Notes: generated by a model from the sequence alone, not told the origin. A DNA stretch of 64,000 nucleotides from Pseudonocardia ammonioxydans (GCF_900115005.1 NZ_FOUY01000024.1:20493-84492); one strand, 5' to 3'. Shown: positions 42,256 through 51,116, numbered from the stretch's first letter. Numbers and translations: made by a program.

Positions 42256-43717
42256 ACTCGTCGGTGAGCAGGGCCAGGTAGACGCCGGCCAGCACCGACG
42301 GGTCACGCAGGTCGCCGACGCGTGCCCGTACCCGGCCCAGACGGTGCCGGACGCTGTTGTCGTGGACGTGCAGCGCCCGCGCCGTCGCGGGCACGTCCTG
42401 CCGGTGCGCGAGCCAGGCCCGCAGCGTGGCCACCAGGGTGGCGTCCAGCGGCCCGAGGAAGTCCCCGGCGAGCTCGCGGGCCCGCTCCGCGCCGACCTCG
42501 GCGACCATCCGGTCCAGCACGGGGAGGTCCTCGGCCCGGACCGGTCCGCCCCCGGTGAGGGCCGCACGGCGGGCGGCGAGGCGGGCGTTGCGGTAGGCCG
42601 GACCGAGCGGCGCACCGGGCGGGACGGCCGAGCTCCCCGCGACCGGGAGCATCTCCGGAACGGCCTCGACCAGCGCGACCACCGCGCCGTCGAGCTCGCC
42701 GAGCAGGTAGGGCGCGTGCAGCGTGTCGAGCACTCGCTCGGCCTCGGGCAGGCCGGCCTCGGGTGCCAGGACCGCGACCACCCGGGCCCGATCGGGAGCC
42801 GGGCCCGCGTCGGCGGCGGGGCGGGCGGGCCCCGCGTCCTCCCGGCCGGCGCTCGATGTCCGGGCATCGGGCACGCCCGCGGTGCCGACGCCGACCAGCC
42901 GCCGCAGCTCGGCGGCCCGGAGCCGGCGCCGGCGCGCGGCGTCCTCGTCCCCCGCCGCGGCCAGCCCACCCAGCAGGCGCGACACCAACGTCACCGCACG
43001 CACGATCAACGGCACCGGCACCGAACCGCGCGACACCCCGGCGAGCACCCAGGACCGCAGCTCACCGCCGGGCCGGACGGCGGCGGCGAACAGCCCGTCG
43101 GCGTCCACCACCTCCACCGGCGGGCCGGTGACGGGCAGCGCCCGGAACCGGGTCCAGCGCTCGGCCGCACCCCGCTGTCCGGACCCCGGGTCGGCGGCCA
43201 GCACCGAGCCGTCCGGCCGGTGCAACGCCACCCCGCAGCGCAGCACCCGGGCCAGCCCGTGCACCAGCGCCGTCGCCGGGTCCGGGCCGCCGAGCAGCGC
43301 GGTGAGGGCGTCGGTGATCGCGGCGGCCCGGCGGAACGCGTCCAGGTCGCGGTCGAGCAGGGTGGCGTCGACCGCGCGGACGATCTCCCGGAACGGGGTG
43401 GCCTCCGGCACCGTGAACAGCGGCAGGTCCCGGCGGCGGGCCTCGTCGACCAGGCCGGGCGGCACGTCGTCGTGCACGATCCCGACGCCGAACCCGAGCG
43501 CGGCCACCCCGCCGGCGGCCAGCTCCGTGACCAGCTCCCGGCACGGCCCGGGGCCGGCGAGCCGCAGCCCGGTCGTCAGCAGCACCCAGCCCGGCGGCAC
43601 CCAGCGCGTCGGCTGGTCGATCTCGACGACGTGCGCCCCGAGCACCGGCACCCGTCGCCCGGCCACCACCGGCGCGAGCCCCAGCTCCCCGCGGTCGAGC
43701 AGATCGTCCAGCTCCAT
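42254..43717 (-). CDS. PucR-family transcriptional regulator (2)
   Basis: A 487-residue PucR regulator. 'MELDDLLDRGELGLAPVVAG' starts the PucR domain, 'RWVPPGWVLLTTGLRLAGPG' follows, and the C-terminal HTH reads 'TLRAWLAHRQDVPATARALH' and 'VHDNSVRHRLGRVRARVGDL'. It is a different branch from the regulator at 36439-38046. It is divergent from the class III aminotransferase gene, with the palindrome TTGTG-GATAA-CACAA just upstream of its own start. ATG 43717 fits the domain; the longer ORF adds six residues only. Confidence 0.85.
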   Translation of the reverse strand: MELDDLLDRGELGLAPVVAGRRVPVLGAHVVEIDQPTRWVPPGWVLLTTGLRLAGPGPCRELVTELAAGGVAALGFGVGIVHDDVPPGLVDEARRRDLPLFTVPEATPFREIVRAVDATLLDRDLDAFRRAAAITDALTALLGGPDPATALVHGLARVLRCGVALHRPDGSVLAADPGSGQRGAAERWTRFRALPVTGPPVEVVDADGLFAAAVRPGGELRSWVLAGVSRGSVPVPLIVRAVTLVSRLLGGLAAAGDEDAARRRRLRAAELRRLVGVGTAGVPDARTSSAGREDAGPARPAADAGPAPDRARVVAVLAPEAGLPEAERVLDTLHAPYLLGELDGAVVALVEAVPEMLPVAGSSAVPPGAPLGPAYRNARLAARRAALTGGGPVRAEDLPVLDRMVAEVGAERARELAGDFLGPLDATLVATLRAWLAHRQDVPATARALHVHDNSVRHRLGRVRARVGDLRDPSVLAGVYLALLTDE

Positions 43718-43720
43718 GGG

Positions 43721-43735
43721 TTGTGGATAACACAA
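43721..43735. promoter_or_regulatory. Palindrome between PucR(2) and the aminotransferase
   Basis: TTGTG-GATAA-CACAA with perfect 5-bp arms lies four bases from the PucR start, and GTTGTGGAT is repeated at 43750-43758. It is a likely site for the regulator controlling itself and the aminotransferase at 43802. Confidence 0.55.
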
Positions 43736-43801
43736 TGCTCATCGGCACCGTTGTGGATGCGCCCGGACGGCAGGGGGTGCCTGCGGGCCTACCGTGAGCG
43801 G

Positions 43802-45052
43802 ATGTCTGCCTTCTGGCATCCCTTCGCCGCCATGCACTCGGTCCGCGACTCCACGGTGACGATCACCCGTGGCGAGGACGTCTGGGTCTTCGACGACGCC
43901 GGTACCCGCTACCTCGACGCCACGGCCAGCCTCTGGTACGCCAACGTCGGCCACGGCCGGCGCGAGATCGTCGACGCCGTCGCCGCCCAGATGTACGAGC
44001 TCGAGGCCTACTCCACGTTCACCGACTTCGCCAACGAGCCGGCGCTGCGCCTCGCCGACGAGATCGCCGCCCGTGCCCCGCTCGACGGCGGCAAGGTGTT
44101 CTTCACCAGCGGCGGCGGCGACTCGATCGAGACCGCGGCCAAGCTCGCCCGTGAGTACTTCGCCGCCGTCGGGGAGCCGCAGCGCACCGTGCTGCTGCAC
44201 CGCGAGCACAGTTACCACGGCACGCACGGGCTGGGCACCTCGCTGGCCGGCATCCCCGGCAACCGCCTCGGCGCGCCGTTCACGCCGGACGTCGTGCAGA
44301 CCCCGTGGGACGACGCGGCCGGCCTGGAGAAGGCGATCGTCGACGTCGGCCCGGAGCGGGTCGCGGCGTTCTTCTGCGAGCCGGTGATCGGCGCCGGTGG
44401 CGTGCTCCCGCCCCCGGAGGGCTACATCGAGGCGGCCGCCGAGGTCTGCCGCCGGCACGGGGTGCTGTTCGTCGCCGACGCCGTCATCTGCGGGTTCGGC
44501 CGGCTCGGGAACTGGTTCGGGATCGAGAAGTTCGGGGTGCGCCCGGACATCGCCGTCTTCGCCAAGGGCGTGACCTCCGGGTACCAGCCGCTCGGCGGGA
44601 TCGTCGCGTCCGGGCGGGTCGCGGCCCCGTTCTGGGACGAGCCCGGACGGGTGTTCCGGCACGGCCAGACCTACGCCGGCCACCCGGCCGCCTGCGCCGC
44701 CGGGTCGGCGACGATCGCGCTGATGGAACGCGAGGGCCTGCTGGAGCGGGCGGACGCGCTCGCACCGCAGCTGCTCGAGCGCCTGCAGGGCATCGCCGAT
44801 CACCCGCTCGTCGCCCACGCCCGGGGCGGGGTCGGCGTGCTCGGTGCGCTGGCCCTCGACCCGGAGCGGCTCGCCGCGACCCCCGACCTGCCGCAGCGGG
44901 TGTTCCGCGCGGCCCGGGAGCGCGGCGTGCTGATCCGTCCGATGGGTTCGGCGATCGGGTACTCGCCGCCGCTGACGGTCACGGCCGAGCACCTCGACCT
45001 GCTGGCCGAGGCCACCCGGGCCGGGCTGGACGACGTCGCGGCGGCCCTCTGA
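43802..45052 (+). CDS. Class III PLP-dependent aminotransferase
   Basis: A 416-residue omega-type aminotransferase. PLP is held by Lys in 'FAKGVTSGYQPLGG' (about K255) and Asp in 'LFVADAVICGFGRLGNWFGI'; 'FFTSGGGDSIETAAKLAREY' and 'HREHSYHGTHGLGTSLAG' are family landmarks. Such enzymes move the amino group of beta-alanine, GABA, diamines or similar compounds to pyruvate or 2-oxoglutarate. Next to hyuAB and two PucR genes it probably uses an amino acid released from a cyclic amide; beta-alanine is one possibility. ATG 43802 is used. Confidence 0.85.
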   Translation: MSAFWHPFAAMHSVRDSTVTITRGEDVWVFDDAGTRYLDATASLWYANVGHGRREIVDAVAAQMYELEAYSTFTDFANEPALRLADEIAARAPLDGGKVFFTSGGGDSIETAAKLAREYFAAVGEPQRTVLLHREHSYHGTHGLGTSLAGIPGNRLGAPFTPDVVQTPWDDAAGLEKAIVDVGPERVAAFFCEPVIGAGGVLPPPEGYIEAAAEVCRRHGVLFVADAVICGFGRLGNWFGIEKFGVRPDIAVFAKGVTSGYQPLGGIVASGRVAAPFWDEPGRVFRHGQTYAGHPAACAAGSATIALMEREGLLERADALAPQLLERLQGIADHPLVAHARGGVGVLGALALDPERLAATPDLPQRVFRAARERGVLIRPMGSAIGYSPPLTVTAEHLDLLAEATRAGLDDVAAAL

Positions 45053-45079
45053 CCTCGCAGGGCCCGGGTGTCCGGGGAA

Positions 45080-45547
45080 CTACCGGGCGACCCGGTCGCG
45101 CCGCATGGTGTGCGCGTCCGCACCGGAGGGCCGGTAGTACCGCTTCCGGACCCCGACCACGGTGAAGCCGCACGACTCGTAGAGCGTCCGGGCGGGCTCG
45201 TTGTCCGTCCGGACCTCGAGGAACACGGTGGCCTGCAGCTGGTCGGCGGCCTCGAGGAGCTTCGCGAGCAGCGCGCGCCCGATCCCGTGCCCCTGCCAGT
45301 CCGGGTCGACGCCGATCGTGTGCACCTCGGCCTCGGCCTGCGGCGGCCCGGCGACGACGGCCAGGCCCGCGTACCCGACGAGCTCGCCCCGCACGCGGGC
45401 CGCGAGGTAGAGCTGCCCGGAGGTGACGGCGTCGCGGAACGCCTGCGGGCTCCACGGGTCGTCGCCGGGGAACAGCCGCTCCTCCAGCGCGGAACACCGC
45501 TCGGCGTCGGCCCGGTAGAGCGGGCCGATCGTGACCGACGTGCTCAT
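45080..45547 (-). CDS. rimI: Ribosomal protein S18 alanine N-acetyltransferase RimI
   Basis: A 155-residue GNAT protein: 'LEERLFPGDDPWSPQAFRDA', the acetyl-CoA motif 'VDPDWQGHGIGRALLAKLLE', and 'FLEVRTDNEPARTLYESCGF'. RimI acetylates the N-terminal alanine of S18. It lies downstream of tsaB, 95 bases away, as in other actinobacteria. The usual next gene, tsaD, does not follow; the neighbour is the convergent aminotransferase. The ATG at 45547 is the natural start; longer versions have no domain. Confidence 0.85.
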   Translation of the reverse strand: MSTSVTIGPLYRADAERCSALEERLFPGDDPWSPQAFRDAVTSGQLYLAARVRGELVGYAGLAVVAGPPQAEAEVHTIGVDPDWQGHGIGRALLAKLLEAADQLQATVFLEVRTDNEPARTLYESCGFTVVGVRKRYYRPSGADAHTMRRDRVAR

Positions 45548-45642
45548 CGGCCCTCCTCCCCTCCGGTGCTCGCCGTCATTCGCGGTGTCGTCGCTCGCGA
45601 TGCTGTCTCTCGCCGTACTGCTGTGTCCCATCGTGGACGCGC

Positions 45643-46461
45643 TCAGGCGGTCACGCGCTTGCGCCCGGTCGGTTCGACGGCGTCGGGGCGGCGCAGGTAG
45701 AGCGGTTCGACGGGGGCGGGGGCCCGCCCCGCGCGCAACGCGCCGGCGGCCACCTCGACCAGGGCCTCCGGGGCCGGAGTGGCGGGGCCGGTGACGGCGG
45801 TGCCGAGCGGACCGGCGAAGGCGGGGTCGCCGACCACGGTCCCGATCGCGAGCTCCGGCAGCCGCTCGGCGAGTGCGGCGGGCGCCTCCACCGCCGGGCC
45901 GGTCAGCCGGCGGGCGGCCGGGTCGTAGGCCGCCCAGTAGACCTCCCGGCGGCGGGCGTCGGTGACGACCAGCAGGTTGCCGGTACCGGGCCGCGTTCCG
46001 TCTGCGCTCCCCGCAGCATCCACGTGCGTTCCGCGTGCGCTCCCCGCGGTGTCCATGCTCGTTCCGCTGGCGCTCCACACAGCATCCATGCGCGTTCCGC
46101 GTGCGCTCCCCGCAGCATCCATGCGCGTTCCGCTGGCGCTCCACGCGGTCGCAATGGCGTCGTGCGAGCACACCCCGTGCACCGGCACGTCGAGGGCGTG
46201 ACCGAGCGCGGCGGCCGTGGCGATCCCGACCCGCAGGCCGGTGAACGGGCCCGGCCCGACGCCGACCACGATCGCCTCCACCGACGGCAGCGGCCGGCCG
46301 GCCTCGGCACACAGCGCGCGGACGGCGGGCACCAGGAGCTCGCCGTGTTTGCGCCCGTCATGGGCCCGGGTCGCCAGCGGCACGGCGGGGCCGGAGCCGG
46401 GGAGCTCGACCAGGCCGGCGGTGACGACCGGTGTCGCGGTGTCCAGGGCCAGTACCAGCAC
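45643..46461 (-). CDS. tsaB: tRNA t6A synthesis protein TsaB with internal repeat insertion
   Basis: A 272-residue TsaB of the ASKHA fold: 'LVLALDTATPVVTAGLVELP' at the start, 'HGELLVPAVRALCAEAGRPL' and 'VVGVGPGPFTGLRVGIATAA' are typical. TsaB works with TsaD and TsaE to put threonylcarbamoyl on A37 of tRNAs. After 'GVCSHDAIATAW' five 11-residue repeats (SASGTRMDAAG-like) are inserted, encoded by a 33-bp DNA repeat, before 'GNLLVVTDARRREVYWAAYD' resumes the family. Without them the length is normal. GTG 46461 fits the family start. tsaE lies 11 bases upstream and rimI downstream; tsaD is not in the window. Confidence 0.85.
   Translation of the reverse strand: MLVLALDTATPVVTAGLVELPGSGPAVPLATRAHDGRKHGELLVPAVRALCAEAGRPLPSVEAIVVGVGPGPFTGLRVGIATAAALGHALDVPVHGVCSHDAIATAWSASGTRMDAAGSARGTRMDAVWSASGTSMDTAGSARGTHVDAAGSADGTRPGTGNLLVVTDARRREVYWAAYDPAARRLTGPAVEAPAALAERLPELAIGTVVGDPAFAGPLGTAVTGPATPAPEALVEVAAGALRAGRAPAPVEPLYLRRPDAVEPTGRKRVTA
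45995..46159. repeat. 33-bp minisatellite inside tsaB (five units)
   Basis: Five consecutive 33-bp units start at 45995, 46028, 46061, 46094 and 46127, each beginning with gttccg. The unit is a multiple of three, so copy-number changes keep the tsaB frame. The first and second, and third and fourth, units differ by only a few bases. Confidence 0.9.
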
Positions 46462-46472
46462 GGTCGACCAGC

Positions 46473-46973
46473 CTACGGGCGCTGCGTACGGCGCAGCGTG
46501 GCGACCCGGGTCTCGTCGTCGCGGCGCTCCAGCACGACCTCGACGGCCCCGCGGCCGTCGCCGGTCAGCCGCTCGGCGACGCCGACCCCCCATTCGACGG
46601 CGACGACGGCCCGGTCGAGCTCGGTGTCCAGGTCGAGGTCGTCGAGCTCGGCGGCGACGTCGACGGCCGCCGGGGCCGCGTCCCCGCCGGGGCCTCCGAG
46701 CCGGTAGGCGTCGACGTGCACCAGCGCGGGCCCCTCCCCGGACGACGGGTGCTCACGGGCGATCACGAACGTCGGCGAGGCGACGGCGCCGGTCACCCCG
46801 AGCCCGCGGGCCAGGCCACGGACCAGCGCCGTCTTCCCTGCCCCGAGCGGCCCGGCGAGCAGCAGCACGTCGCCGGCGACGAGGTCACGACCGAGTTCCT
46901 CGCCGAACGCCTCGGTGTCGGCGACCGTGGGCAGCTCACGGCGGACCGGGGCCGCACCGGGGGCCGGGATCAC
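46473..46973 (-). CDS. tsaE: tRNA t6A synthesis ATPase TsaE
   Basis: A 166-residue P-loop protein: Walker A in 'LLLAGPLGAGKTALVRGLAR', 'SPTFVIAREHPSSGEGPALV', 'VHVDAYRLG' and 'AVVAVEWGVGVAERL' are the family motifs. TsaE hydrolyses ATP to cycle the TsaBD complex. The GTG at 46973 overlaps the stop of the upstream alpha/beta hydrolase (GTGA at 46970-46973). tsaB follows 11 bases after its stop. The insert 'GGPGGDAAPAAVDVAAELDD' makes the protein slightly longer than usual. Confidence 0.9.
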   Translation of the reverse strand: MIPAPGAAPVRRELPTVADTEAFGEELGRDLVAGDVLLLAGPLGAGKTALVRGLARGLGVTGAVASPTFVIAREHPSSGEGPALVHVDAYRLGGPGGDAAPAAVDVAAELDDLDLDTELDRAVVAVEWGVGVAERLTGDGRGAVEVVLERRDDETRVATLRRTQRP

Positions 46974-48406
46974 GCCCGGCCCTTCCGGCTCCGTGCGGTA
47001 CGCCCGGCCTTCGGGCCGCGGCCGCCGCGCGCCGCCCGCGCACCGCCACGCAGGACACCACCGCGCTGCCGCCCGGATCCCGTACCGCCGGACCCGGACC
47101 CGGCCCGCTCGCCGGACGCAGCCCGGTCGCCGGACGCAGCACTTTCCCCCGACCCAGCTCGCTCCTCGGGCGCCGCCCGTTCCTCGGACACCGCCCGCCT
47201 GCCGGAGGCAGCCCGCCCACCGGCACCGGTGGCGGCCCCGGACGCTCGACCGCCACCGCCACCGCCACCGGCGGCCCCGGATGCGCTGCGGCGCGTCGGG
47301 CGCGGCGCCCGGCGCGGGACACCCTCGCCGCGCGCCAGGCACCGCTCGATCAGGTCGCCGAGCTCGCCGTCGACCCGCTCCGGCTGCTCCAGCATCGGCA
47401 TGTGGCCGACCCCGGGGAGCCGCACCAGCCGCGCGGTCGGGATCGCCTCGGAGATCACCTCGGAGTGCCGGTACGGGATGATCCGGTCGGCGTCACCGGC
47501 CAGCACCAGCACCTCACAGCCCGAGAGCCCGGGCAGCGCGGCGAGCCGGTCGTGCGTGCCGAGGGTGTCGACGAAGTCGGTGAGCGCGCCGACCGCGTTC
47601 GAGTCGATCATGGTGTCGACCAGGTCGACCATCCGCGGGTCGACCTGCCGGTCGCCGTAGGCGAACCGCTTGGTGATCGCCCAGATGACGTCGCCGAGCG
47701 CACGCCTGCCGGTCTCCACCAGGCCGGGCTGCCACGCCGCGAGCGCGCCGAGGGTCCGGGTGACCGGGTTGCGCCGGGACAGGAACGTCCCCGGCAACCC
47801 ACCCGACGCGATCTCCCCGGCCGAGGTCGACACCAGCGCGACCCCCGCGACCCGCTCGTGGAACAGCTCCGGGTGCTGCTCGGCGAGTGCCATCACGGTC
47901 ATCCCGCCCATGGAGTGCGACACCAGCACCAGCGGACCGTCCGGGGCGAGCGCGCGGAGCACCGCGTCGAGGTCGCGGCCCAGCTGGTCGATCGTGCAGC
48001 TGGACTGCGGCGCCCGTTCGGAGCGGCCGTGGCTGCGCTGGTCGTAGAGCACCATCCGGACCGACGGTCCCGACAGCGACGCGAGGAACTCGCGCTGCTC
48101 CTGCCAGGTCCGGCGGTCGAGGGCGAACCCGTGCACGAGGACGACGGTGAGCGCGGGCTCCGTCCCGTCCGCGGGACCGACCTCCTCGCAGGCGATCCGG
48201 ACGCCGTCGTCGGCGGTCACCGAACTCTCCTCGCCGGTCGACCCGGCCGCCGGCAGGCCACCGTGCTCGGCCATCTCGGTGGCCAGGCTGCGTCGCGCCG
48301 TGGCGATCTTGCGGCGCTGCGCGGCGACCCCGGCCCCGGCAGCCGCCCCGGCCGCGCCGACCAGGCCGCCGGCGATCCCGGCGACGGTCCATCCGCGGCG
48401 GCTCAC
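46970..48406 (-). CDS. Alpha/beta hydrolase with N-terminal membrane anchor and disordered tail
   Basis: A 478-residue protein. A hydrophobic segment 'WTVAGIAGGLVGAAGAAAGA' near the N-terminus may anchor it. The hydrolase core has 'VVLVHGFALDRRTWQEQREF', the nucleophile elbow SHSMGG (Ser about 165), and a final His in 'LPGVGHMPMLEQPERV'. The last 130 residues are Gly, Ala, Arg, Ser and Glu only, with short ERA/SGERA repeats, likely disordered and basic. It is coupled to alr upstream and tsaE downstream by GTGA overlaps. The actinobacterial alr-tsaE region commonly has such a gene; its substrate is unknown. Confidence 0.8.
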   Translation of the reverse strand: MSRRGWTVAGIAGGLVGAAGAAAGAGVAAQRRKIATARRSLATEMAEHGGLPAAGSTGEESSVTADDGVRIACEEVGPADGTEPALTVVLVHGFALDRRTWQEQREFLASLSGPSVRMVLYDQRSHGRSERAPQSSCTIDQLGRDLDAVLRALAPDGPLVLVSHSMGGMTVMALAEQHPELFHERVAGVALVSTSAGEIASGGLPGTFLSRRNPVTRTLGALAAWQPGLVETGRRALGDVIWAITKRFAYGDRQVDPRMVDLVDTMIDSNAVGALTDFVDTLGTHDRLAALPGLSGCEVLVLAGDADRIIPYRHSEVISEAIPTARLVRLPGVGHMPMLEQPERVDGELGDLIERCLARGEGVPRRAPRPTRRSASGAAGGGGGGGRASGAATGAGGRAASGRRAVSEERAAPEERAGSGESAASGDRAASGERAGSGSGGTGSGRQRGGVLRGGARAARGGRGPKAGRTARSRKGRA

Positions 48407-49626
48407 GCGGAGTTCCCGCCGGCACCGTGGACGGTGCGCCGCACCCGGCCCCGCATGCCGGTGACGATCTCGTAGTGGATGGTGCCGAGCTCGTCGGCCC
48501 ACTCGCGGGCCGTCGGCCCGCCGCCGGCACCGGTGCCGAACAGCTCGACCGGGTCACCGACCGCGACGTCGAGCCGGCCCGGTGGCCCGCAGTCGACCAC
48601 GAACTGGTCCATGCAGACCCGCCCGGCCACCGGGCGGATCGTGCCGTCCGGGCCACCGATCCGGACCCGCATCCGGCCGCCGTTGTTCAACCGCCGCGGG
48701 ACGCCGTCGGCGTAGCCGAGCGGGACCAGGGCCAGGGTCCGCGGTTCGGCCGCGACCCACTCGTGACCGTAGGACACGCCCTCGCCCGCCGGGATCGTCT
48801 TCACCAGCGCGACGCGGCCGCGCACGGTCATCGCCGGGCGCAGCGGGCTGTCCGCGGGCTGGGCGATTGGGTCCAGGCCGTAGGCCGCGATACCCGGGCG
48901 GACCAGGTCGAGGTGCAGATCGGGACGGGTGAGCGTGGCCGCCGAGTTGGCCAGGTGCAGCAGCGGGGCGAACCCGCGGTCCCGGGCCTGTGCGGCGGCG
49001 GCCCGCAGGCGCTCGGCCTGGGCGTCGATGCTGGGGTCGCCGGGCTCGTCGGCCCGGGCCAGGTGCGACCAGACCGCCGCCACCTCGGCGGTCCCCTCCG
49101 CGACGGCCGAGGCGACGTCGTCGAGCAGCTCCGGCCACTCCTCCGGGCGGCAGCCGTTGCGGTTCAGCCCGGTGTCGGCCTTGAGGTGCAGCCGCACCGG
49201 CCGTCCCGCCGCACGGGCACCGGCCAGCACCGCGGCGAGGTGTTCGCGCGACGACGTCGACAGCTCCACCCCCGCCGCGACGGCGGCGGCGAAGTCCTCG
49301 TCGGGCAGGTGCAGCCAGGCGAGCAGCGGCGCGTCGATCCCGGCCGCGCGCACGGCGAGCGCCTCGTCGAGGGTGGCGACGCCGAGCCGGGTCGCGCCGG
49401 CGGACATCGCGGCCCGCGCGACCCCCGCGGCGCCGTGCCCGTAGCCGTCGGCCTTGACCACGACCATCGTCCCGGCCCCGGAGCGGGCGGCCAGGCCGGA
49501 CAGGTGCGCGACGTTGTGCCGCACGGCGTCCAGGTCGATCACGGCCTCGGCGCGGGGGCCGCCGGTCGCGGCGGCCGGTCCCGCACCGGGCACGGGTTCG
49601 GTGGCAGGCAACACGGCTCCGATCAT
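48403..49626 (-). CDS. alr: Alanine racemase
   Basis: A 407-residue PLP enzyme making D-alanine for the cell wall. The PLP lysine lies in 'TMVVVKADGYGHGAAGVARA' (about K58) and the catalytic tyrosine in 'IPAGEGVSYGHEWVA'; 'RLHLKADTGLNRNGCRPEEW' and 'GRVCMDQFVVDCG' are also typical. The ATG at 49626 starts the conserved part after a 25-residue variable N-terminus. It heads the run alr - hydrolase - tsaE - tsaB - rimI, each overlapping or closely spaced. Confidence 0.95.
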   Translation of the reverse strand: MIGAVLPATEPVPGAGPAAATGGPRAEAVIDLDAVRHNVAHLSGLAARSGAGTMVVVKADGYGHGAAGVARAAMSAGATRLGVATLDEALAVRAAGIDAPLLAWLHLPDEDFAAAVAAGVELSTSSREHLAAVLAGARAAGRPVRLHLKADTGLNRNGCRPEEWPELLDDVASAVAEGTAEVAAVWSHLARADEPGDPSIDAQAERLRAAAAQARDRGFAPLLHLANSAATLTRPDLHLDLVRPGIAAYGLDPIAQPADSPLRPAMTVRGRVALVKTIPAGEGVSYGHEWVAAEPRTLALVPLGYADGVPRRLNNGGRMRVRIGGPDGTIRPVAGRVCMDQFVVDCGPPGRLDVAVGDPVELFGTGAGGGPTAREWADELGTIHYEIVTGMRGRVRRTVHGAGGNSA

Positions 49627-49688
49627 CGCATCCCGGAACGGTGCGCCCGCCCGGCGCCGGGTCGCCGGCGCCCGCCCGCGGGTTCCGT

Positions 49689-51116
49689 CTAGTCGGTACC
49701 GGTCTCCATCGCGGCGCGGTCGAGGGCCTCCTCGGCCTGCTCGACACCCTCCGGCGGGGCCGGGGTGGCGGTGATCTCGATCGCCCGGCCGGCCTCGACC
49801 TCGCCGACGAAGTTCTGGAAGGAGCCGCCGAGCATCCCGGTCGCGGCGTACTGCTCGAGCTTGGCGCGGGAGTCGGCCAGGTCGAGGTTGCGCAGCGTGA
49901 GCTGGCCGATCCGGTCGCCGGGGGTGAACGGGGCGTCCTCGACCCGCTCCATCGACAGCCGGTCCTCGGCGTAGGCCAGCGCGGGCCCGCGGGTGTCGAG
50001 CACCGACCAGTCGTTGCCGCGGCGCAGCCGCAGGGTGACCGAGCCGGTGATCGCGTTGCCGACCCAGCGGGTCAGCGACTCGCGCAGCATCAGCGACTGC
50101 GGCTCCAGCCAGCGGCCCTCGTAGAGCAGCCGGCCGAGCCGGCGGCCCTCGGTCTCGTACGCGGCGAGCGAGTCCTCGTTGTGGATCGCGCTGACCAGCC
50201 GCTCGTAGGTCACGAACAGCAGCGCCATCGCCGGGGCCTCGTAGATGCCGCGGCTCTTGGCCTCGATGATCCGGTTCTCGATCTGGTCGGTCATCCCGAG
50301 GCCGTGCCGGCCACCGATCCGGTTGGCCTCCTCGACCAGCGCGACCGGGTCGTCGTAGCGGACGCCGTTCAGCGCGACCGGGTGGCCGGCCTCCCACTCG
50401 ACGGTGACGTCCTCGGACTCGATCTCCACGGCCGGGTCCCAGAACCGCACGCCCATGATCGGCTCGACGATCTCGATCGAGGTGTCGAGGTGCTCGAGCG
50501 TCTTGGCCTCGTGGGTGGCGCCCCAGATGTTCGCGTCCGTCGAGTACGCCTTCTCCGCCGACGCCCGGTACGGCAGGTTCCGGTCGCCGAGCCAGTGGCT
50601 CATCTCGGTGCGGCCGCCGAGCTGGTCGACGAACGCCTCGTCCAGCCACGGCTTGTAGATCCGCAGGGCCGGGTTGGCGAGCAGCCCGTACCGGTAGAAG
50701 CGCTCGATGTCGTTGCCCTTGAACGTCGAGCCGTCGCCCCAGATCGAGACGCCGTCCTCGGCCATCGCGCGCACGAGCAGGGTGCCGGTGACGGCGCGCC
50801 CGATCGGCGTGGTGTTGAAGTACGGCATGCCGCCGGCCCGGATGTGGAACGCGCCGCAGGCGATCGCCGCGATGCCCTCGTCGACCAGCGCACGCCGGCA
50901 GTCGACGACGCGCGCGGACTCGGAGCCGTACTCGAGGGCACGCTCGCGCACCGCGACGAGGTCGGGCTCGTCGGGCTGTCCCAGGTCGGCCGTGTAGGCG
51001 TACGGGACCGCGCCGTTCTCGCGCATCCAGGCGACGGCGACGGAGGTGTCGAGGCCGCCGGAGAACGCGATGCCGACGCGCTCGCCGACGGGGAGGCTGG
51101 TCAGGATCTTCGGCAC
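49689..51116 (-). CDS. argG: Argininosuccinate synthase
   Basis: A 475-residue enzyme that joins citrulline and aspartate with ATP in arginine synthesis. The ATP pyrophosphatase motif is 'VGIAFSGGLDTSVAVAWMRE'; 'GDGSTFKGNDIERFYRYGLL' and 'FWDPAVEIESEDVTVEWEAG' follow the longer, E. coli-like branch, not the shorter form common in actinobacterial arg operons. The start is GTG 51116. It lies alone between alr and a repeat-rich gap before nnrD; argG is not found here in the mycobacterial order, so it may have been moved or acquired. Confidence 0.9.
   Translation of the reverse strand: MPKILTSLPVGERVGIAFSGGLDTSVAVAWMRENGAVPYAYTADLGQPDEPDLVAVRERALEYGSESARVVDCRRALVDEGIAAIACGAFHIRAGGMPYFNTTPIGRAVTGTLLVRAMAEDGVSIWGDGSTFKGNDIERFYRYGLLANPALRIYKPWLDEAFVDQLGGRTEMSHWLGDRNLPYRASAEKAYSTDANIWGATHEAKTLEHLDTSIEIVEPIMGVRFWDPAVEIESEDVTVEWEAGHPVALNGVRYDDPVALVEEANRIGGRHGLGMTDQIENRIIEAKSRGIYEAPAMALLFVTYERLVSAIHNEDSLAAYETEGRRLGRLLYEGRWLEPQSLMLRESLTRWVGNAITGSVTLRLRRGNDWSVLDTRGPALAYAEDRLSMERVEDAPFTPGDRIGQLTLRNLDLADSRAKLEQYAATGMLGGSFQNFVGEVEAGRAIEITATPAPPEGVEQAEEALDRAAMETGTD

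Noticed and set aside
46217..48475. Long plus-strand ORFs across tsaE, the hydrolase and alr
   Set aside because: Antisense of well-recognised proteins, with no motif of their own.
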